DNA of 64,000 bases from Roseibium limicola (GTDB taxonomy: Bacteria > Pseudomonadota > Alphaproteobacteria > Rhizobiales > Stappiaceae): assembly GCF_017313085.1 (NCBI RefSeq), contig NZ_JAFLNF010000004.1:1-64000 (forward strand). Reading direction: 5' to 3'. The notes beneath the pieces are model-generated. The model saw only the letters and a list, made by a program, of their open reading frames with translations. It did no database searches and had not been told where the DNA came from. Positions 1 to 8,266 of this stretch are shown here, piece by piece (the first letter of the stretch is position 1; every line of letters begins with the position of its first letter). Position numbers and translations under genes: made by a program.

Positions 1-565
1 GTCCGTCCTCAAGCGTCCAAGCGGAAATATCACTACCGCTGGTGACAGAGGCAGCAACGCCGTTCGTACCTTCGACAGTAGCAGCGCTTGTTACGCCGGT
101 CGTCACTTCAGCGGCTGTCTTGACAGTGTCGTCAGCGAAGTCGGACGTACCATCGAGCAGGGACTGGCCGTTGTAGCGGGTCGCTGTCGAGATGGAGTCG
201 ATTTCGTCCATCAGCTCGTCGAATTCAGCCTGAATGTATGTACGCTCGGTGTCGGTCACCGTGCCGGAAGCTGCCTGGGAGGCCAGGGTCTTCATACGTT
301 CCAGAATGTCGGACGTGTTGGAAGCACCGGCATCGGCAGTCTGCAAAATGGAAATGCCGTGGGACGCGTTCGTCGCAGCCTGTTCCAGAGCGGTCACGTC
401 GGAAGACAGCTTGGTGGCAATCGCCAGACCAGCTGCATCGTCGGATGCGGTGGTGATACGCGAACCGGAAGCCAGCTTGCTGAGGGACTCGGACTGCTGA
501 GCAGAGTTCATGTTCAGGTAGCGAACAGCGGTGTTCGCTGCGGTGTTCGTCGAGATAACAGGCAT
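1..565 (-). CDS. Flagellin, N-terminal part (cut by the window edge)
   Basis: Reading leftward from an ATG at 565, the frame stays open to the window edge, so about 188 residues are visible. The protein begins MPVISTNTAANTAVRYL and continues with the conserved flagellin D0/D1 helices, including SLSKLASGSRITTASDDAAG, GLAIATKL and ATRYNGQSLLDG. These segments build the coiled core of the flagellar filament, and the protein is exported without a cleaved signal peptide. The variable domain starts at about residue 145 and the C-terminal helices lie outside the window. A GGAG ribosome binding site lies 8 bases before the ATG. A perfect hairpin sits just upstream of it in the leader. The identification is secure; which flagellin paralogue it is cannot be told. 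Confidence 0.95.
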   Translation of the reverse strand, partial: MPVISTNTAANTAVRYLNMNSAQQSESLSKLASGSRITTASDDAAGLAIATKLSSDVTALEQAATNASHGISILQTADAGASNTSDILERMKTLASQAASGTVTDTERTYIQAEFDELMDEIDSISTATRYNGQSLLDGTSDFADDTVKTAAEVTTGVTSAATVEGTNGVAASVTSGSDISAWTLEDG

Positions 566-583
566 TACGCACTCCAGTAACTG

Positions 584-600
584 TTGGGGCCACGCCCCAA
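584..600 (-). promoter_or_regulatory. Hairpin in the flagellin mRNA leader
   Basis: TTGGGGC and GCCCCAA form a perfect 7-bp stem with a 3-base loop. The hairpin ends a few bases before the GGAG ribosome binding site of the flagellin gene. There is no T-run after it on the minus strand, so it is more likely an mRNA structure than a terminator. Flagellin leaders are post-transcriptional control points in alphaproteobacteria (FlbT in Caulobacter), but a link here is inference. Confidence 0.5.
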
Positions 601-702
601 ACATAGGCGTGGTTCAGGCACGGGATTCCGCGCACCTGTCGTTACAACGAGAGGAGTCAGTCAAATCAGGCGGTAATATAGATGTGGAATTGCTGGCTAT
701 GT

Positions 703-1395
703 TTAACGGTTTGTAAACATCGCAAGTATCTCGCCACCGTGATTTCTCAGTAGATGCCTTAGTTTTTGTCTGGCTCTCTTGAGAAGTGCTTCAACCGCAG
801 AGACCGAAGTCTCCATGATATCCGCCACTTCTGAGTTACTCAGACCTTCTGTGTAGGACAGCACCAATGCAACGCGTTGCTGCTCTGGAAGTTCCTGAAT
901 TGCTTTGGCCAGAAGATCACTTGCTTCCTGACGTTCCAGGATGTCCATCTGGTCGCAGCTGTCGTCTTCCAGCTCGGGCAGGTCGTCCATGACCTCGACG
1001 CGGGGGCGGCGGAGCTGGTCGATGCACCGGTTGGTGACAACGCGGTAAAGCCAGGTCGAAAACTTCGCCCGGCCGGTTTCCCACTTCTCACGCTTGGTCC
1101 AGAGCTGCAAAAACGCGTCCTGCACCACATCTTCCGCATCCGTAGCGTTGTGCAGGATACGGTAGGCGACTGCGTAGCCGCGATCGACGTGACGTTCTAC
1201 CAGCTCTCGAAAGGCGGTTTCGTCGTCTGACTTGATCCTGGTGAGAAGATCATCGTCGTTCATGCTACGCCACTCGGCCGCAGACAAGCGCTGGATCGCC
1301 ACGTTGGCTGCCTGCCGGTCGACAGGCAGCGTTGCCGATGCATCTTCCGGATGCGCAGCTTGAGCTTGAGCCGTTGACGGGTTGGCGATGCCCAT
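703..1395 (-). CDS. ECF-type RNA polymerase sigma factor
   Basis: This 230-residue protein has sigma-70 region 2 at about residues 65-130, with DAEDVVQDAFLQLW and a region 2.4-like TWLYRVVTNRCIDQLRR. Region 4 lies at about 165-220, with LPEQQRVALVLSYTEGLSN and the helix-turn-helix SVSAVEALLKRARQKLR. It has no region 1.1 or region 3, which defines an extracytoplasmic-function sigma factor. The first 44 residues are not conserved sigma sequence, and an internal ATG at residue 45 (MNDDDLL) is a possible alternative start. No anti-sigma gene lies beside it. The gene downstream is flagellin in the same direction, with a 137-bp gap. The regulon cannot be read from this window. Confidence 0.9.
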   Translation of the reverse strand: MGIANPSTAQAQAAHPEDASATLPVDRQAANVAIQRLSAAEWRSMNDDDLLTRIKSDDETAFRELVERHVDRGYAVAYRILHNATDAEDVVQDAFLQLWTKREKWETGRAKFSTWLYRVVTNRCIDQLRRPRVEVMDDLPELEDDSCDQMDILERQEASDLLAKAIQELPEQQRVALVLSYTEGLSNSEVADIMETSVSAVEALLKRARQKLRHLLRNHGGEILAMFTNR

Positions 1396-2153
1396 AAGGC
1401 AATCCCTTGAAAAAGTGACACTGCGGGCCCTATCGGAACCGCTTCCACTCCTTTAACGACCGCCAAAAAGAAATCAGGCGCAGTAAATGAAGTAATTTTT
1501 ATATTTTTACTAGGAAATAAGTGCCTAATGCTGGGAAAATAATGCCTAGTCTCCAGTTTGATGTGCATGACTAGAAGTATTCCATAGTTAATTCTCGAAA
1601 ATAAACTTCGAGATGTCCCGTGAATTTAAAAATACTGGACTGGAAGACACTCATGATCTTGGTTTTTCCAAGTGATGGCGAATATCGCCGAAGCGCGGGA
1701 ACTGAAATGGTTAAGTAAGTGTTTAAACCCTATTCTCCCCTGCGGACAGGGGAGAAGCTGCCGGCTTTGCGAATTTCCAAAGAATTTACATCGTCTAACC
1801 TACCGATATCGCAGCAGGATCCAGGGGGACTATTTCCCTTCATGTCAGGTTTCATCACGGTGTTTCCCAAAAGGAAACTTTGACAGTTTTGATACAAAAA
1901 AGCCGTTGTTTGTCAGTTGTATGAGCTTAAATACAGACCAACTGGTGGGCAGAATTTGCCATCGCTTTTTTTGAAAGGCGTTCTTTTTTCGCGCCTGATC
2001 GCCGTGTGGCCGATAATTCGGGCACTGCGGCTGCGGGCAAAGCGGTTAAAGAGGAAACATTCCGGCTCACGGCATCCCATTCAAGCCTGCGCTGCCTTCC
2101 GCCGTTTTGGTTGGACTCCGCAGCGTCCTGACATCGATTGAGAGAACAAACAG
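1396..2153. other. 758-bp intergenic region, partly AT-rich, no convincing gene
   Basis: This gap separates the divergent sigma-factor and macA genes. The stretch 1480-1720 is much more AT-rich than the surroundings. It holds an imperfect inverted repeat at 1709-1729 (GGTTAAGT and its near mirror TTTAAACC), followed directly by a perfect 8-bp hairpin at 1735-1754 (CTCCCCTG, loop CGGA, CAGGGGAG) without a T-run. The open frames here (for example 1672-1974 and 1917-2141) have no recognisable protein features. It probably holds both divergent promoters, but I could not assign clear -35/-10 boxes. Confidence 0.5.
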
Positions 2154-3368
2154 ATGGCTCCCCGTAAAACCCGTCGTAGTCCATTGCGCTGGCTGGCCTG
2201 GCTGCTGGTGGTCAGTGCTGTGGTGGCAGCCGTATTGTGGCAAAGGGGCACGTTTACCCCGGAGGACCCGACAGCCAGCTTGCTGACCGCGAAAGCCAAA
2301 AGAGCCGACATCGAGGAAACCGTGCTGGCCACTGGCATCATACGTCCCAGCACGCTGGTCGCGGTCGGGGCTCAGGTGTCGGGACGGATCACCGGCGTGC
2401 ATGTCGTGATCGGCGATAAGGTAGAGGCGGGGGAGTTGGTCGCAGAGATCGACAGCGTCACCCAGGTCAATGATCTGCGCACGGCAGAAGCCTCCCTTGC
2501 ACAAGTCAAGGCACAGCTGGTTGAGCGGCAGGCTGATCTGGGGCTCTCGCGTCAGGTGTTCGAACGCCAGAAAACCCTGTCGAGCCAAAACGCCACGGCG
2601 GTCTCCGAACTGCAATCCGCAGAGGCTGACGTCAAGGTCGTCGAAGCCCAGATTGCTGCGTTGGAGGCGCAGGTCGATGCGGCAGAAGTCGCGGTGGAAA
2701 CGGCCGAGGCCAATCTCGACTACACCCGGATCACCGCGCCCAAGGCGGGCACCGTTCTGGCCATCGTCAACCAGGAAGGTCAGACCGTGAATGCCGCCCA
2801 GTCCGCCCCGACAATCGTGGTTCTGGGGGATCTCTCGGTGATGACAGTGCGCGCAGAAATCTCCGAGGCGGATGTGGTCAACGTCAGTCCGGGACAGCCC
2901 GTCCGCTTCACCATCATCGGCGAGCCGGAAAAGAGTTATTCCTCCACGCTGGAGAGCATTGAGCCTGCGCCGGAAAGTATTACCTCTGACAGCGCCATCT
3001 CCTCTGACAGCTCTTCCAGTACCGACACTTCAGCCATCTATTACAACGGCATTTTTCACGTAGAGAACCCGGAAGGGCGGTTGCGCACCTACATGACGGC
3101 TGAGGTGGAGGTCATCCTCGGTCAGGCGCAGGACGTGGTGACTGTGCCGTCGACAGCGCTGCGCACGACCGCTTCCGGCACCAACACCGTCATGGTGGTG
3201 AGTGCTGACAAGCGGATGCAGGAGCGGGACGTCACCGTTGGGCTGAATGACAAGGTCAACGCCGAGATCACGACCGGACTGGACCCTGACGAAACCGTGG
3301 TCATCGGCGAAGGGGCAACGACCGTGTCCTCCGGTGGCGAAATGCGCGGCCCCCCGATGGGGCTGTGA
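2154..3368 (+). CDS. macA: MacA-like periplasmic adaptor of an efflux pump
   Basis: This 404-residue HlyD/RND-type membrane fusion protein has one N-terminal membrane anchor (about residues 13-30, LRWLAWLLVVSAVVAAVLW). A lipoyl/barrel half follows, then a long alpha-helical hairpin at about 105-190, then the second half of the lipoyl domain (ITAPKAGTVLAIVNQEGQTV). A beta-barrel and membrane-proximal domain complete it. It would bridge the inner-membrane MacB pump to an outer-membrane channel of the TolC type. A Ser/Thr-rich insert sits near residue 280-300. The gene is 10 bp from macB, so the two are co-transcribed. No outer-membrane channel gene is nearby. The exported compound (macrolide, peptide or siderophore in relatives) cannot be told. 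Confidence 0.9.
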   Translation: MAPRKTRRSPLRWLAWLLVVSAVVAAVLWQRGTFTPEDPTASLLTAKAKRADIEETVLATGIIRPSTLVAVGAQVSGRITGVHVVIGDKVEAGELVAEIDSVTQVNDLRTAEASLAQVKAQLVERQADLGLSRQVFERQKTLSSQNATAVSELQSAEADVKVVEAQIAALEAQVDAAEVAVETAEANLDYTRITAPKAGTVLAIVNQEGQTVNAAQSAPTIVVLGDLSVMTVRAEISEADVVNVSPGQPVRFTIIGEPEKSYSSTLESIEPAPESITSDSAISSDSSSSTDTSAIYYNGIFHVENPEGRLRTYMTAEVEVILGQAQDVVTVPSTALRTTASGTNTVMVVSADKRMQERDVTVGLNDKVNAEITTGLDPDETVVIGEGATTVSSGGEMRGPPMGL

Positions 3369-3378
3369 GGTGAAATCA

Positions 3379-5406
3379 ATGGTGACCAAGAAAATGAGTG
3401 ACACGGTTCTGGAACTCCGTGGCATCAGCCGCGCATTTCCCGCAGGCGACGGCGAGGTGGAAGTGCTGTCGGCTGTCGATCTGGACATTGGCCGGGGCGA
3501 GTTTGTTGCGATTATCGGCCAGTCCGGGTCAGGCAAATCCACCTTGATGAATATTCTCGGATGTCTCGACCGCCCGAGCCAGGGTAGCTACCGGGTGGAG
3601 GGCCAGGTAACAGGGGATCTTGAGGCTGATCAGCTGGCCCGCCTGCGGCGCGAGCATTTCGGTTTCATCTTCCAGCGCTATCACCTGTTGAATGAGCTGA
3701 CGGCGTTGGAGAATGTCGAAATGCCGGCCATCTACGCCGGGGTGGCATCCGGTGCACGTGAACAGCGGGCCTCGGACCTTTTGACCCGCTTCGGATTGGA
3801 AGATCGGCAAGAGCACCGCCCCGGTCAGCTTTCGGGTGGTCAGCAGCAGCGGGTTTCCATCGCCCGTGCTTTGATGAACGGCGGCGATATCATTCTGGCT
3901 GATGAGCCAACCGGCGCACTCGACAGTCGCAGCGGCGAAGAAGTGCTTGCCGTTTTGAAGGAGCTTCACGCCTTCGGCCGCACCATCATTCTTGTCACCC
4001 ATGATGCTTCGGTCGCAGCCATGGCGGAACGTGTGATCGAGATCAAGGATGGTCGCATTCTGTCGGACACGACGAACAGGCCTTCAAGCCCTGAGGCTTC
4101 AAGTTCGTCCACCACCGGCATAGACATACCGGCTCAGTCGAAACCAATGGCGGAGGCCCCCTCATCGCCGGCCAAATCGGGGATCTTTGCCAGTCTGCGG
4201 GGGCAGGTCGACCGGGTGGGGGAATCCTTCAAGATGGCGCTGCGCTCCATGCAGGCGCATCGGGTTCGTGCGGTTTTGACCATGCTCGGCATCATCATCG
4301 GCATTGCATCGGTGGTCTGCGTCGTGGCACTTGGCGCGGGCTCGCAGCAAAAGGTTCTGGCCAACATCTCAAGCCTTGGTACCAACACGCTGGAGATCTT
4401 TCCCGGCAAAAGCTTCGGCGACGTTCGCTCGGGCAAGATCACCACACTGACGGTGGCCGATGCGGATCAGTTGGCCAAACAGTCCTATGTGGTGGCGGTC
4501 ACGCCGACCGTCTCAACCAGCTCCACCATGCGCTACCGGGGGCAGGAAGCCTCGGCTCAGGTCAGTGGTGTTGGCGCCGGGTACTTTGACGCGAAAGGCG
4601 CCAAGGTGCTGGCTGGCAGCTTCTTTGATGCATCCAGCGTCAAGCGCCGTGCGCAAGAGGCAGTGATTGATGAAAACACGCTGGACGCCCTGTTTGACGG
4701 TGAAGCGGACGCGGCTCTCGGATCAACCATACTTCTGGGAGATGTGCCGGCGAAAGTCATTGGCGTGATGGAACAGCAGCAAGGCGGGTTTGGCGGCAGT
4801 CAGAACCTGTCGGTTTATCTACCCTACACGACGTTGCAGACCCGGATGCTGGGTGACATGAGCTTGCGCAGCATCACCGTGCGGATGACCGAGGAGGTGG
4901 AAAGTTCGATTGTCGAGCAGGCGGTGACGGATTTCCTTACCCGCCGCCACGGCACCAAGGACTTTTTCATCCTCAACACCGACGACATACGCGAGACCAT
5001 CACCGCGACCACCCAGACGCTGACACTTCTGGTGGCGGCGATTGCGGTCATCTCGTTGTTCGTTGGCGGCATTGGAGTGATGAACATCATGCTTGTCACC
5101 GTCTCGGAGCGTGTCAATGAGATCGGGGTGCGCATGGCTGTTGGTGCCCGGCAGGGGGATATCCTTCAGCAGTTCCTTATCGAGGCTGTGCTGGTTTGTG
5201 TGGTTGGCGGGGTGCTGGGCATTCTGGTGGCCTTGGGCTTTGGCTTTCTGTTTTCGCTTCTCGGCTCCAGCTTCCAGCTGATCTACTCATCGACCTCGAT
5301 GATTGCGGCGGTTAGCGTTTCCAGCCTGATCGGCATCGTCTTTGGCTATTTGCCGGCGCGTAACGCCTCACGGCTGGATCCGGTGGCAGCCCTGTCTGGC
5401 GGGTGA
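3379..5406 (+). CDS. macB: MacB-like ABC exporter, ATPase fused to permease
   Basis: I start it at ATG 3379 (675 residues) because AGGTGA lies 5 bases upstream; the open frame itself runs further back inside macA. Residues 10-235 are the ATPase, with Walker A GQSGSGKS at 47-54, signature LSGGQQQRVSIARAL, Walker B IILADEPTGALD and switch histidine VTHD. A Ser/Pro-rich linker of about 45 residues follows. Next come the first membrane helix (VLTMLGIIIGIASVVCVVALG), a large periplasmic domain, and three C-terminal helices carrying the FtsX-like motif NEIGVRMAVGARQ. This is the MacB architecture, which drives export mechanically from the periplasm with MacA. A bidirectional terminator follows 19 bp after the stop. 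Confidence 0.92.
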   Translation: MVTKKMSDTVLELRGISRAFPAGDGEVEVLSAVDLDIGRGEFVAIIGQSGSGKSTLMNILGCLDRPSQGSYRVEGQVTGDLEADQLARLRREHFGFIFQRYHLLNELTALENVEMPAIYAGVASGAREQRASDLLTRFGLEDRQEHRPGQLSGGQQQRVSIARALMNGGDIILADEPTGALDSRSGEEVLAVLKELHAFGRTIILVTHDASVAAMAERVIEIKDGRILSDTTNRPSSPEASSSSTTGIDIPAQSKPMAEAPSSPAKSGIFASLRGQVDRVGESFKMALRSMQAHRVRAVLTMLGIIIGIASVVCVVALGAGSQQKVLANISSLGTNTLEIFPGKSFGDVRSGKITTLTVADADQLAKQSYVVAVTPTVSTSSTMRYRGQEASAQVSGVGAGYFDAKGAKVLAGSFFDASSVKRRAQEAVIDENTLDALFDGEADAALGSTILLGDVPAKVIGVMEQQQGGFGGSQNLSVYLPYTTLQTRMLGDMSLRSITVRMTEEVESSIVEQAVTDFLTRRHGTKDFFILNTDDIRETITATTQTLTLLVAAIAVISLFVGGIGVMNIMLVTVSERVNEIGVRMAVGARQGDILQQFLIEAVLVCVVGGVLGILVALGFGFLFSLLGSSFQLIYSSTSMIAAVSVSSLIGIVFGYLPARNASRLDPVAALSGG

Positions 5407-5424
5407 CCATGCTTGTCCCTCAAG

Positions 5425-5459
5425 AAAAAAGCCCGACGGATCGCTCCGCCGGGCTTTTT
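5425..5459. terminator. Bidirectional intrinsic terminator between macB and dctM
   Basis: AAAAAAGCCCG, one mismatch, CGGA, a short loop and the complementary arm ending in GGGCTTTTT form a strong stem flanked by an A-run and a T-run. It lies between two convergent genes and can stop transcription from both sides. Confidence 0.9.
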
Positions 5460-5484
5460 CTGTTTTTAAGGCTCGGTTCGGCTG

Positions 5485-6840
5485 TTAGCCGTAGACCAGC
5501 CTCGGCAGCCAGGTGACGATGTCCGGGAACATCATGCACAGCACCAGCCCGACGATCTGCAGCGCCAGGAACGGCAACGCAGACTTGAAGATATCGGTCA
5601 TCGGGATCTCCGGGGGGGCAACGCCGCGCAGGTAGAACAGCGCATAGCCGAATGGTGGCGACAAGAAGCTCATCTGCATGTTGACCAGGTAGAGCACCCC
5701 GAACCACAGCACCAGATCATCCGGATTGTCGAGCCCGAAGGAGGCCGCGCCAAGCGCCTTGATGATCGGCACGAAGATCGGCACGCAGAGCAGCAGGATG
5801 CCGACCCAGTCGAGGAACATGCCCAGGACCACCAGCACCACCTGCATGATGATCAGGATGCCCCAGGGGCCAAGGCCGGTTGCTTCCAGAGCGCCTTGAA
5901 CGAACTGCTGCCCGCCTTCGAGAACATAAAGTCCGACGAAGATGGTGGCGCCGAACATGATCCAGATCACCATGGCCGAAGCCTTCAAGGTGGTGATCGA
6001 AGCCTCACGCAGGGTCTGCCAGTCCAGGTTCCGGTGAATGGCCGCCACGATGATGGCGCCGAAAGTGCCGATGCCGGCGGCCTCCACGGGCGTTGCCACG
6101 CCGGTGAAGATGACCCCGAGCACGATGGCAATCAGCGCAATAGGGGCCGACATGTTGGACATCAACCGCACCTTCTCCTTGAAGGAGATGCGTTCTTCCA
6201 CCGGGATCGGCGGACCTTTGGAAGGGTCTATGGTGCAGACGATGATGACGTAGGCAATGTACATGCCTGACAGCAACAACCCCGGCACAACCGCGCCGAT
6301 GAACAGTTCCCCAACCGATTGCTCGGCCACGACAGCATAGATGATGGCCAGAATCGACGGTGGAATCAGGATGCCGAGCGTGCCGCCCGCCATGATCGAG
6401 CCCATGGCAATCTTTGGATCATAATTCCGCTTCAGCATGGCAGGCAGGGCGATGATGCCCATGGTCACCACAGCCGCTCCGATGACGCCGACCATCGCGG
6501 CCAGCACGGTGGAGGCGATGATCGTTGCAGCCGCAAGACCGCCTTTGACGCCGCCAAGCACCTTGTAGATGACATCAAACATCTCGTTGATGATGCCCGC
6601 CCTCTCCAGCATCGATGCCATGAAGATGAAGAGGGGGATCGCCGACAACTGATAGTTGGTCATCAGCGGGAAAATCCGCGAGGGCACGATGTTGAGCGCT
6701 CGCTCGTCTCCCAGAATGAACAGGAAGACACATGCGAGTCCCCCCGTGACGAAGGCCAACGGCAGGCCTGCCATGAGCAGGACCAGCAGTGAGCCGAACA
6801 TGATGAGTGTCAGCCACTCAATTCCGATATCGAGTCCCAT
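5485..6840 (-). CDS. dctM: TRAP transporter large permease (DctM type)
   Basis: This 451-residue very hydrophobic protein has about 12 membrane helices, the usual size for the ion-coupled large subunit of tripartite ATP-independent periplasmic importers. Typical stretches are PLFIFMASMLERAGI near residue 70, MAGGTLGILIPPSILAIIYA in the first re-entrant half, and the C-terminal SPPFGYALFYLRGVAP. With the small subunit and the periplasmic binding protein it imports an organic acid or similar solute using the sodium or proton gradient. The gene is 3 bp from the small-subunit gene and follows it in the operon dctP-dctQ-dctM. The ligand is not evident. Confidence 0.93.
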   Translation of the reverse strand: MGLDIGIEWLTLIMFGSLLVLLMAGLPLAFVTGGLACVFLFILGDERALNIVPSRIFPLMTNYQLSAIPLFIFMASMLERAGIINEMFDVIYKVLGGVKGGLAAATIIASTVLAAMVGVIGAAVVTMGIIALPAMLKRNYDPKIAMGSIMAGGTLGILIPPSILAIIYAVVAEQSVGELFIGAVVPGLLLSGMYIAYVIIVCTIDPSKGPPIPVEERISFKEKVRLMSNMSAPIALIAIVLGVIFTGVATPVEAAGIGTFGAIIVAAIHRNLDWQTLREASITTLKASAMVIWIMFGATIFVGLYVLEGGQQFVQGALEATGLGPWGILIIMQVVLVVLGMFLDWVGILLLCVPIFVPIIKALGAASFGLDNPDDLVLWFGVLYLVNMQMSFLSPPFGYALFYLRGVAPPEIPMTDIFKSALPFLALQIVGLVLCMMFPDIVTWLPRLVYG

Positions 6841-6843
6841 GCC

Positions 6844-8166
6844 TTAAGCCTTATCCATGACCCTGCGCAGATCCTGCGCGAATTTTGAGATGCCCTGCAG
6901 CAAAAGCAGCAGGCCGCCCACCACCATGACCCACTTCATCGGCCAAAGCGGAACTTCCCATTCGTTGAAGCTGATCTCACCCCAGCGGATGCTCGGATCG
7001 GTCCATTGACCGAGGTTCAGTCCGGCCACCATTTCGCCAAAGCTCAGCTCGCCGCGTGCCCAGTCGGAGATGACCGAGTTGCCCGAAGGCACCGCGATAG
7101 CGTCAAAGGCAAAGATGTAGGACGTGCCGAGAAGAGTGGCGGCAAAAATGAAGAAGAACACGGATGTCAGAAGGTCGACGACGGCTTTGCGTCGGCGCGA
7201 CAGCGGTGCGTAGAAGATGTCCACCCGCACATGCGCCTCCGTCAGCGCCGCATAGGCCCCGGCAATGAGATATTGCATGCCGAACATAAGATACATGGCC
7301 TCATGCGCCCAGTTCGTCGGGCTGTTGAAGACGTATCGTCCCATCACCTCGAAATAGTAGACGATGACCGCGATGACGGCCCAGTAGCTGACGAACTCAC
7401 CACAGAACAGCGACAACTGGTCGATCTTGCCGGTCCATCCTGTGGAGACGAAGCGGGAATCTTCCTGCCGTTCTTCGGCTTCCATCTTTTTCAGAGCCTT
7501 TTCGACTTCTGTCAGCTCAGGTTCCGGCGGGATCTGGGCATTGGCCCGGCGCACCAGACCCGGCAACAGGACGGCGTCGATCACCACACCGGCCATCAGC
7601 ACCCAGAAGGCGTATTTGGCAAAGTCAGCCCAGAAGTTCAGGTCGGCAACGGCCTTTTCTACCGCCGGACGTGCTGTTTCCAGCCCGGCCTCGGCCTCGG
7701 CCAGACGCTCACGTCCCTGTTCGATGCGTTGCTCGGCGCGGTCAACATTGCGCTGCGCACGACGCTCGCGAATGCTGCCTTCTTCAACTTCGGCCAGCTC
7801 CGCCCGCAAGGCAGGAAGGTCGGCTTCTGCTGCCGTGACACGGTCGCCTTCTCGGCTCAACGTGCGTTCCGCCTGGCGCACCAGGTTGCTCATGTCAGAG
7901 ACCGTCGAACGGGCGTCCTGCCCCTGCGCATTGGCAAACAGAATACAGATGAAGACCGGGATATAGACCAGCCCGAGGAGGCTCTTCAGATAGAGCCTGT
8001 GCAGGCCCAGAATGCCCCCGGTAATCAGGATGAAATATCCCAGAACGAGTGAATACCGGCGTTCTTTCGGTTTTGGCCGTCTCGCCAGTGCTGCCGCGAC
8101 GATCGGAAAGACGATCAGTCCGACCCAATAGGCCCAGTGCGGCAATGTGAAATCCAAGTGAGGCAT
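6844..8166 (-). CDS. dctQ: TRAP small permease (DctQ) with N-terminal TM2-like and coiled-coil extension
   Basis: DctQ proteins are usually 160-230 residues, but this one has 440. Residues 1-30 hold a membrane helix. Residues 40-78 resemble a TM2 domain, two helices around GGILGLHRLYLKSLLG. Residues 85-172 are a highly charged heptad-like coiled coil (for example RAEQRIEQGRERLAEAEAGL). A helix at 183-203 follows. The normal DctQ domain begins near residue 250 (YYFEVMGRYVFNSPTNWAHE) with four helices. A further stretch of about 45 residues lies between the last two helices. The frame is continuous and the gene sits between dctP and dctM, so it is a real fusion rather than an annotation artefact. 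What the extension does is unknown. Confidence 0.88.
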   Translation of the reverse strand: MPHLDFTLPHWAYWVGLIVFPIVAAALARRPKPKERRYSLVLGYFILITGGILGLHRLYLKSLLGLVYIPVFICILFANAQGQDARSTVSDMSNLVRQAERTLSREGDRVTAAEADLPALRAELAEVEEGSIRERRAQRNVDRAEQRIEQGRERLAEAEAGLETARPAVEKAVADLNFWADFAKYAFWVLMAGVVIDAVLLPGLVRRANAQIPPEPELTEVEKALKKMEAEERQEDSRFVSTGWTGKIDQLSLFCGEFVSYWAVIAVIVYYFEVMGRYVFNSPTNWAHEAMYLMFGMQYLIAGAYAALTEAHVRVDIFYAPLSRRRKAVVDLLTSVFFFIFAATLLGTSYIFAFDAIAVPSGNSVISDWARGELSFGEMVAGLNLGQWTDPSIRWGEISFNEWEVPLWPMKWVMVVGGLLLLLQGISKFAQDLRRVMDKA

Positions 8167-8211
8167 GCCTCTACCTTCCCCAGGGGCACGCGGCCCAGGT
8201 TGAGTTACAGC

Positions 8212-8239
8212 GGGCCCGCGCAGTAATCCGCGCGAGCCC
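8212..8239 (-). promoter_or_regulatory. Intercistronic hairpin between dctP and dctQ
   Basis: GGGC-C-CGCGC pairs with GCGCG-A-GCCC around an 8-9 base loop, with one internal mismatch. It lies in the 100-bp gap after the dctP stop. There is no T-run, so it probably stabilises the dctP message or partly attenuates readthrough. That would give more binding protein than permease. Confidence 0.55.
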
Positions 8240-8266
8240 GGTCTTCAAGTTGCGAAGTAGGGAACC

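Noticed and set aside
1735..1754. Hairpin CTCCCCTG/CAGGGGAG as a terminator
   Set aside because: No T-run follows on either strand and no gene ends there.
1672..2141. Small plus-strand frames in the gap before macA
   Set aside because: No ribosome binding site, domain or conserved motif was seen, and the two frames overlap in different phases.
7006..8052. Plus-strand open frame of 348 residues
   Set aside because: It is antisense to the dctQ fusion gene; the high GC content produces long frames on both strands.
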